From the NCBI GenBank assembly GCA_038496445.1, contig JALMLS010000237.1, positions 39,304-103,303 on the forward strand: 64,000 bases of DNA. The letters are read 5' to 3'. Shown here one piece after another: positions 25,101 to 40,100 of the stretch. Both the position numbers and the translations under genes were made by a program. Under the pieces are notes generated by a model that was not told the DNA's origin, searched no databases, and saw only the letters and a program-made list of their open reading frames with translations. How positions within the stretch are numbered: position 1 is the stretch's first letter; the number at the start of each line of letters is the position of its first letter. Origin of the DNA: Trichosphaerium sp. ATCC 40318. Its lineage: Eukaryota; Discosea; Flabellinia; Trichosidae.

Positions 25101-28100
25101 TAATGTCGCCAAAAGTTTTGCTACCTTCAACCTCAATGGTTAGTTCCTGTCCGTTTAAAAACGCTCCCACTATATCACCATTACGTGGTACACTTACAAC
25201 CACTTGGACGCGCTCTACAATATCCTCTTTGGCAGTGACAGATGTATCAAATGGCTTTGCCTCTTCATCAGAATTTTTTTTTGTGATAACTGGTGATCTT
25301 TCTCCTTGCGTTGCTCTGTAATCTCTATACCATTTCGTTATTTCTGTAGTTGTATGTCCTTGTGGTTTGTAGTAGTCTATCCATCCTCTTAGCTCTTCTT
25401 TATTGTGGTGTACAGGTATGGTTTCTTCTTTTTTTTGCCGTTTGGTTTCAGTTGGTTGCGTGTAGGTGCTTCGTTTACGTTTTTTCTTGGTTGACAGAGG
25501 ATATAATGGTTTATCCATTAACGCCCAGTTCACTCCCGACCATTGCGGTCTTGGTATAGATGTCATGTTAAGCAAAAAGGCAAAGAAACCGCTATAGAAA
25601 ACTCAACATTTTTCAACAATTCTACCAGGATGACCATACAGAGTACTGTTATTAAGTGAGGTGCCGTAAGTTTCGTGGCAGATGTCCAAAATCTCAGGTA
25701 AATCTTTGGATTACCGGTCACCTGCCACGAAATTCACGGGTGTAACTTTACCATCTGGATAGAAATACACCAAAACAATACAGTTAGTACTTTGTTTATT
25801 TTCATTGTAGTCCACTATTCACTGAGTAACAACGCTACACAAGAAGGCAATATATCAATTAGCCTAAATTTAATTGTCTGCCATTCTAGTGCAGTGACAA
25901 ACGCGAATGCCTCCCTTCTAGATTTGAATACAATTTTTAAATCTAAGTTAAAAATACTGACAACCGTTGATTTTACTTTTGGTATCGTTATCCCATTCAC
26001 CTTTCTCAAATTAACTTTCATGAATGGAACACAATTGTTGGCCTAAAGAATATCATAAGCATACCGGACACGTTAATGTACATTGGTTCAAAAGACTATA
26101 CTTTTGTAATGGTCAAGAAACCGCCTTGAACAGAAATACCTAAGTTGTAGTTAGATCAATTGTTCTATTTTACAGTAACTTGCGTAAGGGAGAGTGCCAA
26201 TGAAGTATAGATCTCCAAACGCATTTTGTTCTTGCAAGTCCGTTATACGTGAAATGAGGAGAATAAAGGAGCAAAGGGTGCGCAACAGCGGATTGAAATT
26301 GACATTTTAAATAGTCTCTATATAGCACTTAACACAATTTGATAAAGCAGTTGCTACAACGTACTCTGAGAAACCTTTGGCTAGCGCTGATGTTGTATAA
26401 GCAAAACGGTCGTGGGTCATAGAAGCAGTCCTGAAATTGAAATTATGCACTTACACTGTAAGAACGTAATGAGGCGTACCCACTTTGAACAATTAGGCGG
26501 TAGCAAAAAGACATTATATCCTTAGCGTTTCTAGTTATATTCTTATTTTGTTTCAGGTATTCTTCAGCAAATTCTCGGAGCATCCTCATGTCTATATTGA
26601 TATATTTACCAGGTAGTTTAACAAAACATAACACAGCCCAACTATCGATTAATAAAACAAAATTAAGTCACTGACGAGCCTCAAGCAATGTGGTATTGTG
26701 TGGTTTCCAAACTTAAAGTGCTTCAAGAACATACGGAAAAGTTCAATCTTGTAAGAAAAGAATTCACCTAAACAATCAGAATGTCAAAAAAGATGCAAAG
26801 AATACACTACGCGAAAGAAACAACAGATCACGTGCCTAAAAGTCTGCAATTTAAAGAAACCAAATTATGTACAATACATGATGCTATGCTTTCATTCGTA
26901 TCAACGACGCCTTCATCAACGAACAGGCTGTCAAAAAAAAAGTCAAACGACATTGAAAAAACGATTGTCACAACAAACACGTGCTAACTTACTTCATTGC
27001 ACTGAACGGTGAAGTAGCAAATAGTCTATTGAACGATGACATCCTCTTGAACTTTATTTTCCACGTGTCTTTGGAAGAGAGTGACGGCGTTTTTGATATT
27101 TTGAAATGACGGATTGCTAAGTTCTTCCAAAGACAATCACAGCTCAATAACGATTGTATTCTTCTGTTTGTTGCTGAAAGTGATAATAGAGTGAAAGCAC
27201 TAAGGTATTGAGCTAATTCATACAGTATATCATCAGGAAGATGAGCTGTTGCGTCTGTTTGCATTGTATTGGAGATTATTGCCTATTTATTTGAAATACG
27301 GTAATAAACGCGTCAAGATGACTTAAGCATACAATAAGACTTGGACTTAAAATGAGGATTTATTTGTTTTCCTCGCTGTACTTCTTTGTCATGAGTTCAT
27401 CAAGCAATTTAAAGTACTGTTTTCGATACACTTGCATAGGTCTATACCGCACAATGTACTGATTTATAGCGGTGTCCCAAGCATCAATATCCTTCAACAT
27501 TTCTTTTTCTGTTGGAAGCTCACACTCTCCTGCTAGTAATGAAGCGAACCACTCACTCTGTTTCTCAGCTACAGGATGCAAAGAACCATCTGTAGTAGGT
27601 AGTGCTATAAAAGCAATGTTTCTTAAGTTTGGAGGGAACACAAACTTATACAACGAAACTCTGCTTGGTTCTTCTCTAATTTCTACAGTTCCATCTTCAA
27701 GAAAAGGAAAATTATACTAAAAATGTTGTCAGTTGTTAGGTACAAATGTCATTAATTAAACCTCGTTACCTTAAAGCCCCAACACCATATGATTGCATCT
27801 ATTTTAGCATTTGTTCCATCTTCAAAGAAGACGGTGCCAGAACTTAACTTTGTAATTTTTCCTTTTCGATTGTCATCATTACTTTTATCTTCAGGCTTTA
27901 CTCTCCCTAGTAGCTGTGCTATAACACTAGGCTTTTCTACTTTCTTAGACACGTGGCTATAAAACTTATGTTTAGTTGACTTAGTACTAAGCTAGTTTAC
28001 ATACCGTCTTGAAGAACCAACTGTAAAAGATGCTACTTTGCTCACCTCGGAAAACATTTCAGATCCGCTTATTCCTAAACCAGATACAAGAACACGTTTT

Positions 28101-31100
28101 CCTTTAAATAATTTAGGGTATCTGTATTTATGACTGTGTATCTGTAATCCTGTTTTATAGAGCTTTAGTAAAACGCACAATGAACGTGAAGTACCTTTAA
28201 AGCTTGACAAGCCAGGAATTTGTTTTTCAGTCGGCCATATCTCATCCCAATGGTGACCTAATATGTTAACCCTGACACCACTTTAAGTGATCTGTACCAT
28301 TACAAACTGCTACAGCATGAACTGTATGAGTTTTAGAAACGCCATTCGAAACTGTAGTAACCGCCCAAGTGTCACTAAACAAGTAAGACTCTATATTACA
28401 TTATTTCTTTTGTTTTTCCAGTAGTTTTCGTACTTTGTGTTGTGCTTGCACGTGACAACCTCGTGTTTAAACTTTATATATTGTAGCAGATTAAACGTTT
28501 TACAATAGTCTTCGAGATATGTTAACACTTGTTGATGACTAAATACGAGTAAGATAACGTATGCGAAAATGTAAGATTGAAAAGGATTCTGGTGGCTCGT
28601 GAGTACCTCGGAAAGTCGTAATAACTCTCTGGCATAGGTAAATCACTATATTGCGTGTTATTGCGATAGGTGTTAGTCGTTAATGACGCATAGCACGAGT
28701 GTACAGAAGTATCACTGTTAAAACGCCATAAACCGCCTATATTATCCGTTTTCTCAAAGACAAGAGGCTCTAGGCATTTGTCCGCCAGCTTCTTAGCACA
28801 TACAATTCCAGCAGGTCCAGCACCAATGACAGCTATAATTCTCTTGCTTTTAGGCTCCGCCATTTGAACCGCAATTGTCAAAACAAGTTACGTTTTACTT
28901 TTTACGACTTAGCGTGTATTTAGTCAATATCACCCTTACACACGTTCCGGAACCACTCTTACATCACTACTCACACGAAAGTTGCATTATGATGCCTTTA
29001 CGCTCTATTATAAAAAGTATTGCGTTACTTGTGTTATTTATCACTTCTGCTTATGCACATGCTGTACGCTACGCTCAAACATGAATAAAAACGCATTAGT
29101 ATTAACTTGCGCTAGCGATTTGTGTGCCCACCACCTAGAAGCTCTGATGCTGGTATTAAAAACGTAAGCGTCGCGTACAGAACCTTTTTACGTTGTAACG
29201 ATTTAAACGCTACTGTCATATCTCAAACTTCGCTAACACTAACTAATAGGGCCCTTGCGGAGCTCAGACAAATATGCTCAACATTGGACCAAAAACAACG
29301 ATCGCACCAGGACCCTTTACTATTTACTGGGAAGAAACCATCAGTCATGGTGGCTCTCCTTTCCGTATAAGCCTCAGCATAAACGATGACTCAAAATACG
29401 AACAATACGGTACGCAACTTTCCAAAAACGATTTTTTTCTTTTTTTTTTCGTTTCCTTTTTTGGGAAAGGCATAAAAATGTTAATAATATGCGTAGTGCT
29501 CTTGGATCATATCCCACATAACGACGGAAGTAAGTTAAAAGGACTTTCATATGTTTCAACGAAACATAGCAAATAGCTGGTTTTATTAATACCAACTTAG
29601 TGGAAAATAGCTATGCTGTCACTGTTAATATTCCAGATATCGACTGCGAAAACTGTGGTTTACAACTAATCAATTTTATGACTGTACGTTAGAACATTTC
29701 TCAAAAAAAGAAAAAAAAACGAAAATAACAAAAGAAGCCCTTCAAAGTGCCCTTCTAAACTCTGCTTTTTATCTTTCTAGCACATCAATTTTTTTAAATT
29801 ACTTAGTATTCTATTATAGGATAAACTCAGATGTACGTCTTTCAGGTGGTTTCCAACAAATCATCTACGAGAATTCTCGCTGTATTTTTTGTTTTGTTAA
29901 CTCAAGATTGTATTTAGTCAAAGACGGAGACTGGTCTGACACATCTCAATGTGATTATGACCCACAATGTCATCATTTTGGTTGCCCTGAACCTATTTGT
30001 TTCAGCCTTTACCACTCTTGCTCTAATATAAAAATTGCAGGGTAACGTTAAATTTTTTGGAACTTTTATCCTAATTTTTTCTGTTTTTAGGTCTCAACCA
30101 ACATCTGAGTATATGTACTCCTATAATCCACCACAAGGATGGCCTTTTGGTAATATAACTTTGTTTCTATCGTTGTAAATCCCTTACCTTTTGATAGCAC
30201 TTGGTAACCCATATCTCGTTGGTGAATCAAGTCAATATGATGGTATATGGGTTCAAGGATTCAATGGACCAGAAGTAGGCTTTTGCGCACCCCCAGGTAC
30301 ATTTACAATGCAAAAGTAGTAGAGTAGTAGAGTAGTAGTAGTAGAATATAGTTAGTAGTAGAGTAGTTATAGAGTTAATAGTTAGTTACGACTATGTCAA
30401 AAAGTAGATGGTACGTTTAGTTGCAATAGTAAGGTTTTGAAGTAGAACAACAAAGATCAACGTTACAGGGTGTTTTATAATTATAAAATGGCCTTGCGGA
30501 ATGAAATAATATAGCATTATTGCATGTGATATAGCATCGAGGAATCGAGTCAAGCGCTTATAGGCGCTTTGTGAACTGTACAAAAAATAAAACGAGATAG
30601 ATTTGGATAAATTGTGTATTGTAGTGACGTCACCAAAACCATTAAACGAGCAACCAGCGATTAAGGGTTTGATGATTGTTTGAGGAGTACGTTAAAACTA
30701 TGTTGATCACTTGTGTCAAAGACTTGAAACGACTTTTTAAGCGCTAGTTTTTTTGATATCCGTATCAAATAAAAGAACCGCCAAACCAAAGCACTATGGC
30801 TTTTTTTCATCCCTCAAGCCGTGCTTTTCGGTATATTATGCTAGGCATCATATCTATGATTTGCTTCGGTACATACTTTTCATACGATGAGATACAGTCT
30901 ATATCGAGCAAATACATGAATCCTGCACGTGATATTTTTTTGTAGTTATTTTCGCTTCCCGTTTGTTTTTTCTGGCTTTTCTTTACGTCCTTTTTAGTTA
31001 TTATACGTTATTGTTGTGGCTAAAACATGTTTAGGATTTAAACATCAATGATGGCCAATTTTTGATATTATACTCTGTGTACTCGATACCTAACACTGTA

Positions 31101-34100
31101 TTGGTCTTTTTTGGTGGCATGTTTGGCGATTACTTTGGTTTGCGTCTTGCTGGCATTATTTTTGTTTCTCTTTCACTCACAGGTGCGTTTGTAGTCGTTT
31201 TTTTGATGTTTTAGAAATCTCTCACGTGATTTCCAACACGAACAGAAAAACGTGGTTGTAACGTCACTAAACCTTTGTATACAGGCACTACAATCGTTGC
31301 GCTTGCCCCGTTTACTAAAAAATATCGTGCGCATAATGTTCCTTTCTACGTAATGGCTGTTGGACGTTTTATATTTGGTATGGGCGCTGAGTCGCTCAAT
31401 GGTAGGCTGGTTGTTGTAGTTTTTTTTTATTGTATTACTCTTTTGTTAACCTTTTTTGGGAAGTCACGCAGAGTTCTATGATATCTAAGTGGTTCAGCGA
31501 TGGCACAGAGTTGGCTACGGCGTTTGGATTAACCCTTGCACTGTCAAGATTAGTATGGAGCCAATTTAGAAACCTTTTTTAATAAGTTGTGTGACACGCT
31601 TACTTGTATGTTTTTTTTGAAATAGGGTGATTATCTGGCTATCGTAACAGGAGATAAAATAGCAAAGGTTGCTGGTGGTAGATACGAATGGACACTATGG
31701 GTAGGTACGTTCAAAATAATCTTAAATATTTAAGACATTTTGTTCCTGACAAAATACGAACCCCAAGGTGTAATTGCTGTCGGTTTATCTTTAACAGCAG
31801 TCCTCTTGTATTGTTTTCTTGATATATTCGCTGGAAAGTAAGTATCAAATACCTTTAAAAACAATTTTGAAACGAAAAAGAACTCAAGCATCTGGCTTCC
31901 ACAAGTGCTGGAGGCTGCCGCTTGTTGTCAAGTACTTACTCTTTGTGGCATTTACCATAGTCTTTATATCTAAATTATGGTTGAGAGGTTTATTTATAGG
32001 TACTAATAAGCTTATTTGTAGGGCGTTACCAAAAAAACCGATGAAAAAGGAAGAAATAAGATTTAGTGCAGTACTTCACTTTGATAAGAGATTTTTCCTT
32101 ATCGCTTTTATAACGATGACTTATTACGCTGGAGTATTACCTTTCACTTCACTTGCCACGTGAGTTACACGTGATAGACATTTCTTCCTTTACAGAAATG
32201 CTCATTCAAGTTTTTTTTCATTTTCGCAAAGCCAAGATTGTTGTTTCCTTTTTTGCTCAAACTGTTGAACGCTTGATATTCCCACTCGGATTAAATCTTA
32301 CTTTGGACACTTAGGAACTTTATCGAAGCTAAATGGGGTCCTTACACAGTAGATAACAAGTTTGTTTACAAAAATGCGTCAACAATATCTGGTATTGTTG
32401 TACTTGCTTCAATAGTATTATCTCCACTGCTAGGTACGTCAATTGTGAATTAATCTTTTATCAGGATAACACTGTACGTGACTTTGACTTATTATCTTGA
32501 AAGGCAAGCTTGTTGATGTTGTTGGATATCGTCCATATTTCAGTAAGTAGCGTCATAAATAGTTTTTAGTTAAATGTTATGTTAGTACTTTTGGGCTCGT
32601 TTATAATGATCCCTGCTCACTGTCTTCTTGGTGCTCTTAATTTAAATCCAATATACTCTTTTGTTGCTATTGGCCTTTCGTTCGCTCTGGTTCCTTCAGC
32701 GCTATGGCCTTGTATTCCTTTAATTATCAAAGAAGAAAATACTGCAACTGCTTTTGGTCTTATGGTACTTTTCAATTTGAACTATGTATCAAATCCCCAC
32801 CCATTTCTAATCTACATTCTAGACAAGTATCCAAAACGCTGGATTAGCCATTGTAGGAGTTGTTGTAGGACAAATTGTGAATGCATACGTAAGTGCTACA
32901 GACGACAAAAAGGAGCAAGTCAAAGGTAATTATTTGGATTTTTCTTATTGGATTTTTTTTTCAACAATTGTTTAAACCGTTTGTAGGTTATAATTATGCT
33001 ATGGCTTTCTTTGTGTGTATGGATTGTATTGGATTTTTACTTACAGAATGGCTTATAATCGTTGATCATTACTCTGGGAAGACTTTATGCAAAAAGTCAC
33101 AGGCAAAAGTGAGACCTGTTTTTATCCGAGAACTGACCCTTTTTTTTCAAACTAGAAACAAGAGGTCGATGACGACGCTAATGATCCCCTACTATCAAGT
33201 GATCAAAATATTAACTGATACACGTATAAAGATGCTAAACAAGGACGCAAAATTTTTTGTGTGTTACCACTTTCCAACACGTGGGGCGAATATAAATAAA
33301 AAAGAATTTAAATTTCAGCATTAAGTGTAACATCAGCTAATAGCAAGTAAGTCACTGTTTGAGTACTGGTAGCCTGTTCAACGATTACAGGTAATGGCAT
33401 GTAGTACCTACTTTATGTCTAGTCATTAACACTTGGATAACTTGCAAAATAACCGTCTTGTTTCTGTCAAACAATTTATGTTTTGTGACAACAAAAAATT
33501 TAGAGTCAACACGCTCGCATTGCTTCCAGATTTGACATGATCGCTAGTCTCAAATGTCAGATGCCGGTGGTTACATAACGCTAGGTCCAAGAAGCGAAAA
33601 AATTTTCAAGTGACTTCCTTCTCCTGTTTTGAAATGTCTTGACATGTTCTGACCGTCGCACTTCATATATGACATCAATACATTCTATTTAGTATATGCA
33701 CCGCATACATAGGCGAAAGAGCCGTAACAGCTCTTCAGTAGATCAAGCAAGTTGTCATTAAACTTGTAATTGTTCTAACACCTTTTCTAGCATGGCCCGG
33801 TTGCTCCAAGATACCGCCAGATATGGGCTATAACAACTCTTATCCTTTTTACTGCTTATTCAGCGTTTTTCGGGTATTACTTCGTTTTTAAGCTTTCTTT
33901 GGGTTTAATGGGTTATATTATCATTTCATTCGATATAATAGTCTTATTAGTCATTGCTTCATCAATGTTAACGCGTATACCCATTCACGTGTTATCTTTA
34001 AGCTTTTTTTTGGCGTTTTCTCTTATTATCAAGCTCACTACAATGTACATTAAAAAAAACAATATCAGAGGCGTCACCGCTATTGTTAGCGAACAAGATA

Positions 34101-37100
34101 TTTTTGGCAAAGAAAATATTTTGACTGTTTTGAAGTTCTCAACACTTCTTCTTTATAGTATTCATAAGATACTACGGCCTAGTATATTTGATCAGTTCTT
34201 TCTCGTAGCAGAGCTTGAGGTTGTTACTATAACGATGGATATACTGGATGGAGTGACACTCTTTGCTGCTTCTATAAGCGACGAGGTTAAAGGCTTTGAT
34301 CAGTTAGTAGCTCTTATTCTTTCTGGATTATGGCTTTTTAATGCGGCATCACGTGTTATTATTTGTCAGAGTGTTCATGTCGGGAATGCTGTAAAGTGGT
34401 GTTCCAGAAGAGGAACAGCTTCCATTGGCTTCAAGTACGTTTAGTTGATTTTATATGTATGATGGATTGTTTCTCATTTTTTTCTTGTTTAGTATACGGC
34501 TATCAGCAAGTTCATTGTCGTTACCTTTAGATATTATTAGTCTTGTATTTAGAGGTTATTTGTACTATAGTAGAGGCGTGAGAGATCCTAGTCTAGCTGT
34601 TTCAGAGTACGCATTTAAGAATATTGGGCATATTGTAACAACAGGTATATACTTTTGTTTGCAGTTTTTCTTGCTTGATTACTGATTTAATCGCAGGATT
34701 TTTATGGATATCAAGGTTTTCTAAGAGTGAACATGTATCAATTACAAGTTTCTTCTCTCTGATCAAACTATGGGCTGTAATCTCTTTTTCATTTTGCACT
34801 ACAATTGTTCCAACTTTTATTTTGTATCATGCGAAACAAAATTACTTTTACTTGCTTCTCTTGGTACCTGATATTCTTTTGCTCTCCTGTGGTGTTACAT
34901 GGATATTCAAGATTCCTGGTGGAGATGACAAAGGCTTGGATAAGTCTAACAGAGGGAGATGGATGACTTTTTATTTAGGTCAACATTTTGTGTTATTATC
35001 TTGGCTTATAGCAAAACTTGCTCTGACCTTTTTTGATATTCAACAAGATACACTTCATCTAACTATTCTCGTCATACAGAGTGTAAGTTTTTTTGAACTT
35101 GCTGCAATATTTCTACTTGATGTGGCATCAAGAGATGGAAAGAAAAGACTTTACAGCCAAAAAACGGAATCAGGAAACCGAGTGAAAATGGTTGAAAGTG
35201 CACTATACAACGAGTTTGTGTACGATATTTCGAGCGCAGCAGTGTTCTATGGTATTTCTAATACTAGCCATACACCTGGCATACCACAATGGGTATTTCT
35301 TATATTTTGTTTCCTTGAGATCATCAACGCTTTCATTGGAATTCTTTATATTTCTAGTGTCTTCAGAAGAACATCATATGAAGGTGTTGGTATAAGGTGC
35401 GTACTTACTTAATTTTGAAGAATATCACGTGATAAAATTAACACTTGGTAAATAGGCTTGCCACTATTAGAAGTATTAGAGCTCCTTTGGAGCTTGCTGC
35501 GTTTGTATTCAGAGTTGTTTTATGGCTTCATTTTAACTCTTTACCTTCTGTTTTTCTGATAAAAAATGTTTACCAGTTGTTCCAATCAATTACTTGGATG
35601 TGGTGGTTGTATCAAGAAGAACATGGTAGAACTTTTGATGCTCTTTTACATGAAATACTTAAACCTACAGAATGCAATGTAAGTCCCTCACATTATATGC
35701 ATAATGAGGTTGGAGCTCAATATCAACAGATTTAAGCATCAATTGCTTCCTGTTATTATCTTGTTGTACTGGTGTTGTAATTATACGTTTTGCTCACGCA
35801 TTGCTATGTGTTTTTTTGACTTTTTCAAGTGCTGTTGATTACTCTAGTGTGAATGTGAAGGCATAGTCCCTTTGAGACAAACATGAAACCTTCTTTGCAT
35901 TTGAAGCTCGATAAGCTGTTGAACTTTGAGGGTTTTTTTGACTTTTTATTGTACTAGGTACTCAGGGCTTGTAAAATACAAGAGCTTGCGACGGTTGGAC
36001 AAGGTAGTTGGACATTACCTGAGGTTCACTCCACAGCTGCTTGTCGTAACTCTGATGATAACCGATGGTATCATTTTGATGATTCTAGAGTATCTAAAAT
36101 AGAAGCATCTGAACTAGTTACAGACCGAGCATGTTGTTCTACGAATAAAATTGTTTACAATTCGAGTAACTTTTTTGCAGAGGAAAACAATGTGGAAAAA
36201 GGTCAACCATGTTCTATAAACTCAGTTTAACAAAGTCAGTCTGATGAACAACGCAATACGCGCCCAGCTTTTAAAAAAAGCTATTTCCAAATCTCGACCT
36301 TTTACTATTTACGCATGCGCTAGTGGCATAAGCATGGCCGCTATACTTTGCTACTTTAACTACGATGCACCTGATACGGAAACAGAGGTCGTACCTAAAG
36401 AATCTGACACTATACTATTTAAAGATGACGTATACACAGTAGCTAAAAGACAAGAAGAGAAATACCTAAAAATATACGCAATAAGTACAAACAATGTAGG
36501 ATGGTGGCAAGGATATGTACCAGAATGGTACAATGCCGATACAACAAGTGTTATTTTACCTAGAGGTTTGAATGACATTGATTTGTATGATAATTCAGGA
36601 AGCGAGCCGAAAAGCATGCGATTGAGGCATTACATGCCTAGCTGGGAGTACAATCTTTATATGGGTGCATGTGTATTAGGCGTAGCTGGTATAAGCGGTT
36701 GTATTGGGAAACAATATTGGTCACGTGTTACTCTATCTCAGTTTAGAAATTCATCATTCAACTTTGGATGTACTATTGGTTTTAAGGTTGCTATGCATTC
36801 TATCATACCGGCAACTTTCTTCTTGTTTAGTCTAATGAATGTTGAGCATGCTTCAAGAATATTCTACAAATCAGAGAGGACCTGGCCAGATGGGGAGACA
36901 AGATGGCCTAGGTATGACACAATAGGATTAATCAGACATCATGCTGGGTTATTAGCAGTTGTAGTATTAGTTAGTTTCTTCGGATTAGCCATTCCCGGGA
37001 TACTAGTAGGACCTGCTGGGTATATTACTGGAGGTAGGCATACTAAATTAGTATTATCACAATACAGAAAATTGTACAGGCTACACAAAAAGAAGGCTGT

Positions 37101-40100
37101 AGTTTAACAGCTCATGCGTCCACTTCAATAGAACATACCATGTAACAAATACTAAGCGGTTTCCATAGGCCATGTTTGCGATAAATCGTAATAGTTTGAT
37201 ATGTAAAGGTCCTGTTGTTCAAATAAACTAGCGTTTCAAAGTACAAAAGGACATGTTCATCTACACTGTAACAACAATATGCTTCAAGATGGTAAATGGT
37301 CTAGCAGATAGTACATGATGTTAGGAGGAAGATAAAATGCCATATGGCTCTAGCGCAGCGCCAAGCATTTGTTATCTACTATACAAGAAACACTTGGATA
37401 ATAAAAGAAAGTTTTACAGTATTGTAAAACAAATTGAAAAGCAAATTTTTGGGTGGGATGTGGGTGATTGCTGCTCGCCATGTTGTTCATTCGCTTTGTA
37501 GGCTGTTTGCACTGAGTGATTTATGTGAGTCGTACTAAGTCTTACCCAAACGTCTGTAACGGAGAAAACACGTGTCAGCCATAGTTATGGAATTCCAATC
37601 AATATCAAATTAACAAATCACGCGTAACGGTGGACTACAGGATCTACCACTCTATTTTTCGCAAGTTTTTGAGCGTCACACCAAGACTTGCTCAACTGCA
37701 TTGACTTAAAACAAAAGCTTAAGCCGTACTTGCCGTGAAATCTTTTCTTTCACATAAAACCACTTACGACGTTTGCTCCTCAATTCGCTTACGCTGTGCG
37801 CATTAGGGTAAATTGGTTAATTTTTACGCCGTTTACATAGTTTTTCATTGGAACAACCATGCAGCTCACAGATCTACCGCGAGAAGTACTTTTTATTGTG
37901 TTTAGCTTCCTTGAACGATCAAATCGCTTAGATATAGCTTTAACATCATGGTACTTATCTAGAATGATATACCATAGCGTTGGAGTACAATATCTAAAGC
38001 TTAAAAACGCAACAGACATTTTTAAAATCATTAAAGACAAATACGCTGGAATCCTCACTTACACCTTACTACATTGCTATAAAACAATCAAAGATGCTGC
38101 TATCATAAGACTAGGAGAAGCAGGAGCATCAAGGATATGTCTATGGCATTGTGACAATATCACAGATAGAGGTATTTGTTCTCTTTACGGAGCACATACG
38201 CTGGATATCAACAATTGCTTTCGAGTAAGTGAAAATGGTATAAAGTCACTCTCTGGTGCACATACGATAAGCCTTTGTTGTAAAAAATTATCGTATGAAT
38301 CAATACGCCCTTTGGTAGTTAGAGCACACGTGATTAATATTTGTGAATGTGGTCAAATGACAATCAGTATGTTGACTAAGTTGAGATCAATAAATACTAA
38401 ATGTATCATACGAATTAAACAACATAAGCTCAACCCAAAGAAACCGAAAAAGAATGAACCTTGGTGGTTACAACAACGTAGAATTGGAGGAATAAGAATA
38501 CGAGCTGGGCATAATGTACCTGTAAACGAAATAAAAGAACAGCGAAATTAAATAAAATTGCCAGAACTTTGTTAATTCATACGAAGGGTCGCTTTGGCTG
38601 AGCTTTATTTTACTTTATTCTGAAACACTGAATATTTTATGAGCCTTGTTGAGATGCAGTATTATTGAGGTTTCACCACAGAGAATTCTAGATGATGGTT
38701 AAAAAAGGTAACTTTCAATTTTTTAGGACGTGCTTTCAAGTTTAGTATTCGATCTGTTGACCAACCTCCTGGTTTTTGTGTAGATGTTACTGTGACTGTT
38801 GGAGGGATCCTGCTTTCAAGAAATTCTCTTACTTGACGTAAAAACCCATCGATTGCATCTTGTACAGCACTCCCTAGTCGAGTTAAAAATAAATAAAAAA
38901 CAAAACCTAATATCAAGCACTTACTATCTGTTGCATCTAACACAACGCTTACAGGAATACCATTTTTGCTAGTAACCTTCTTAATTGATTCACTAGAGAC
39001 TTGAAACTCTCTTTTAATATCACCAAAAGTACCAATAAGCATCTAAACTTCAAAGTGAGCTCACAGCCCAAAAAAAGAGAATTACCATTGGTCTATGTAA
39101 GTTTGTTGCCTTCAGCTTAGCTATATAGCAAGCTGCATCATAGAAACTCTTGCGACAAGTTATCTTATACACAAATATGAGAGCATTGCTCTCTAAAACA
39201 ACTTTCCTAGCTTCCAGCCATTGCCAATAGGTCTTTTCTTTCCGAAGTTTAAGCATACACTAATACAAAATTAAGAAGCAATAAAAGGGTACAAGTTGTG
39301 TATCGCAAACACCAAGATAGTGAACATTTACGAACCCTATTTCCTCCAACAACTTTGTTAGTAATATTACTACCATGATCCAAGAAATAATCTGTAGAAA
39401 GTGTATAGCGCGTGATAATTGTAGACTTTAAAAAAAGTCAGAAAAATAGAAAAAAAAACAGGATCAAGAATAGAAAACAGCTTTACCTTTCCAACAGCAT
39501 GGCTACCAAAAATAGAAACAGTAATCTATTGACGCAGTGTCAAAGAAAAAAAACCAAAGTGACGATATCACGAAAAAAAAAAAAACTGTCACGTGACATA
39601 GGGATACGATTTCTTTCCCATCTAACTGTTCTCTAATAGTTCTGCGAACCTCATCAATGTGCAAGTATCCATAGTATCGATGAAAGTTATTTGCATCGTC
39701 AGTACCAACACCAAGCACTTTGACCCTGCCAAAGCGCTTTTGTTCTTTGTGAGCACATGATAAATCTGTCTTGTAGATATGGTACCTCAGTACAAAGATA
39801 TCGCCAGAACCTGTTGTCTAGAGCGAGAATCGTCCACCTTCTACATTTTTTTTTGTAAACGTGGGTTGTATTGTACCATACGCACTTGCATACGCGTGAA
39901 CACGTTATGATATCACCAACAGAGCTTATCTGGCTGGTTTTCAAGAAAATATCCATCAACAGCTCATCTGGAAGTAGAGTGGCGGGTGAAGCACCTCTCA
40001 ATGGAGGAGAGGCCCATACAAACCCTGTTGTAAACGCTGGAGGTGATGATGCTGTTTCTGCAGGTGCAATTGGCTGAAACGCCTTCAAAAGCGAAGCGAA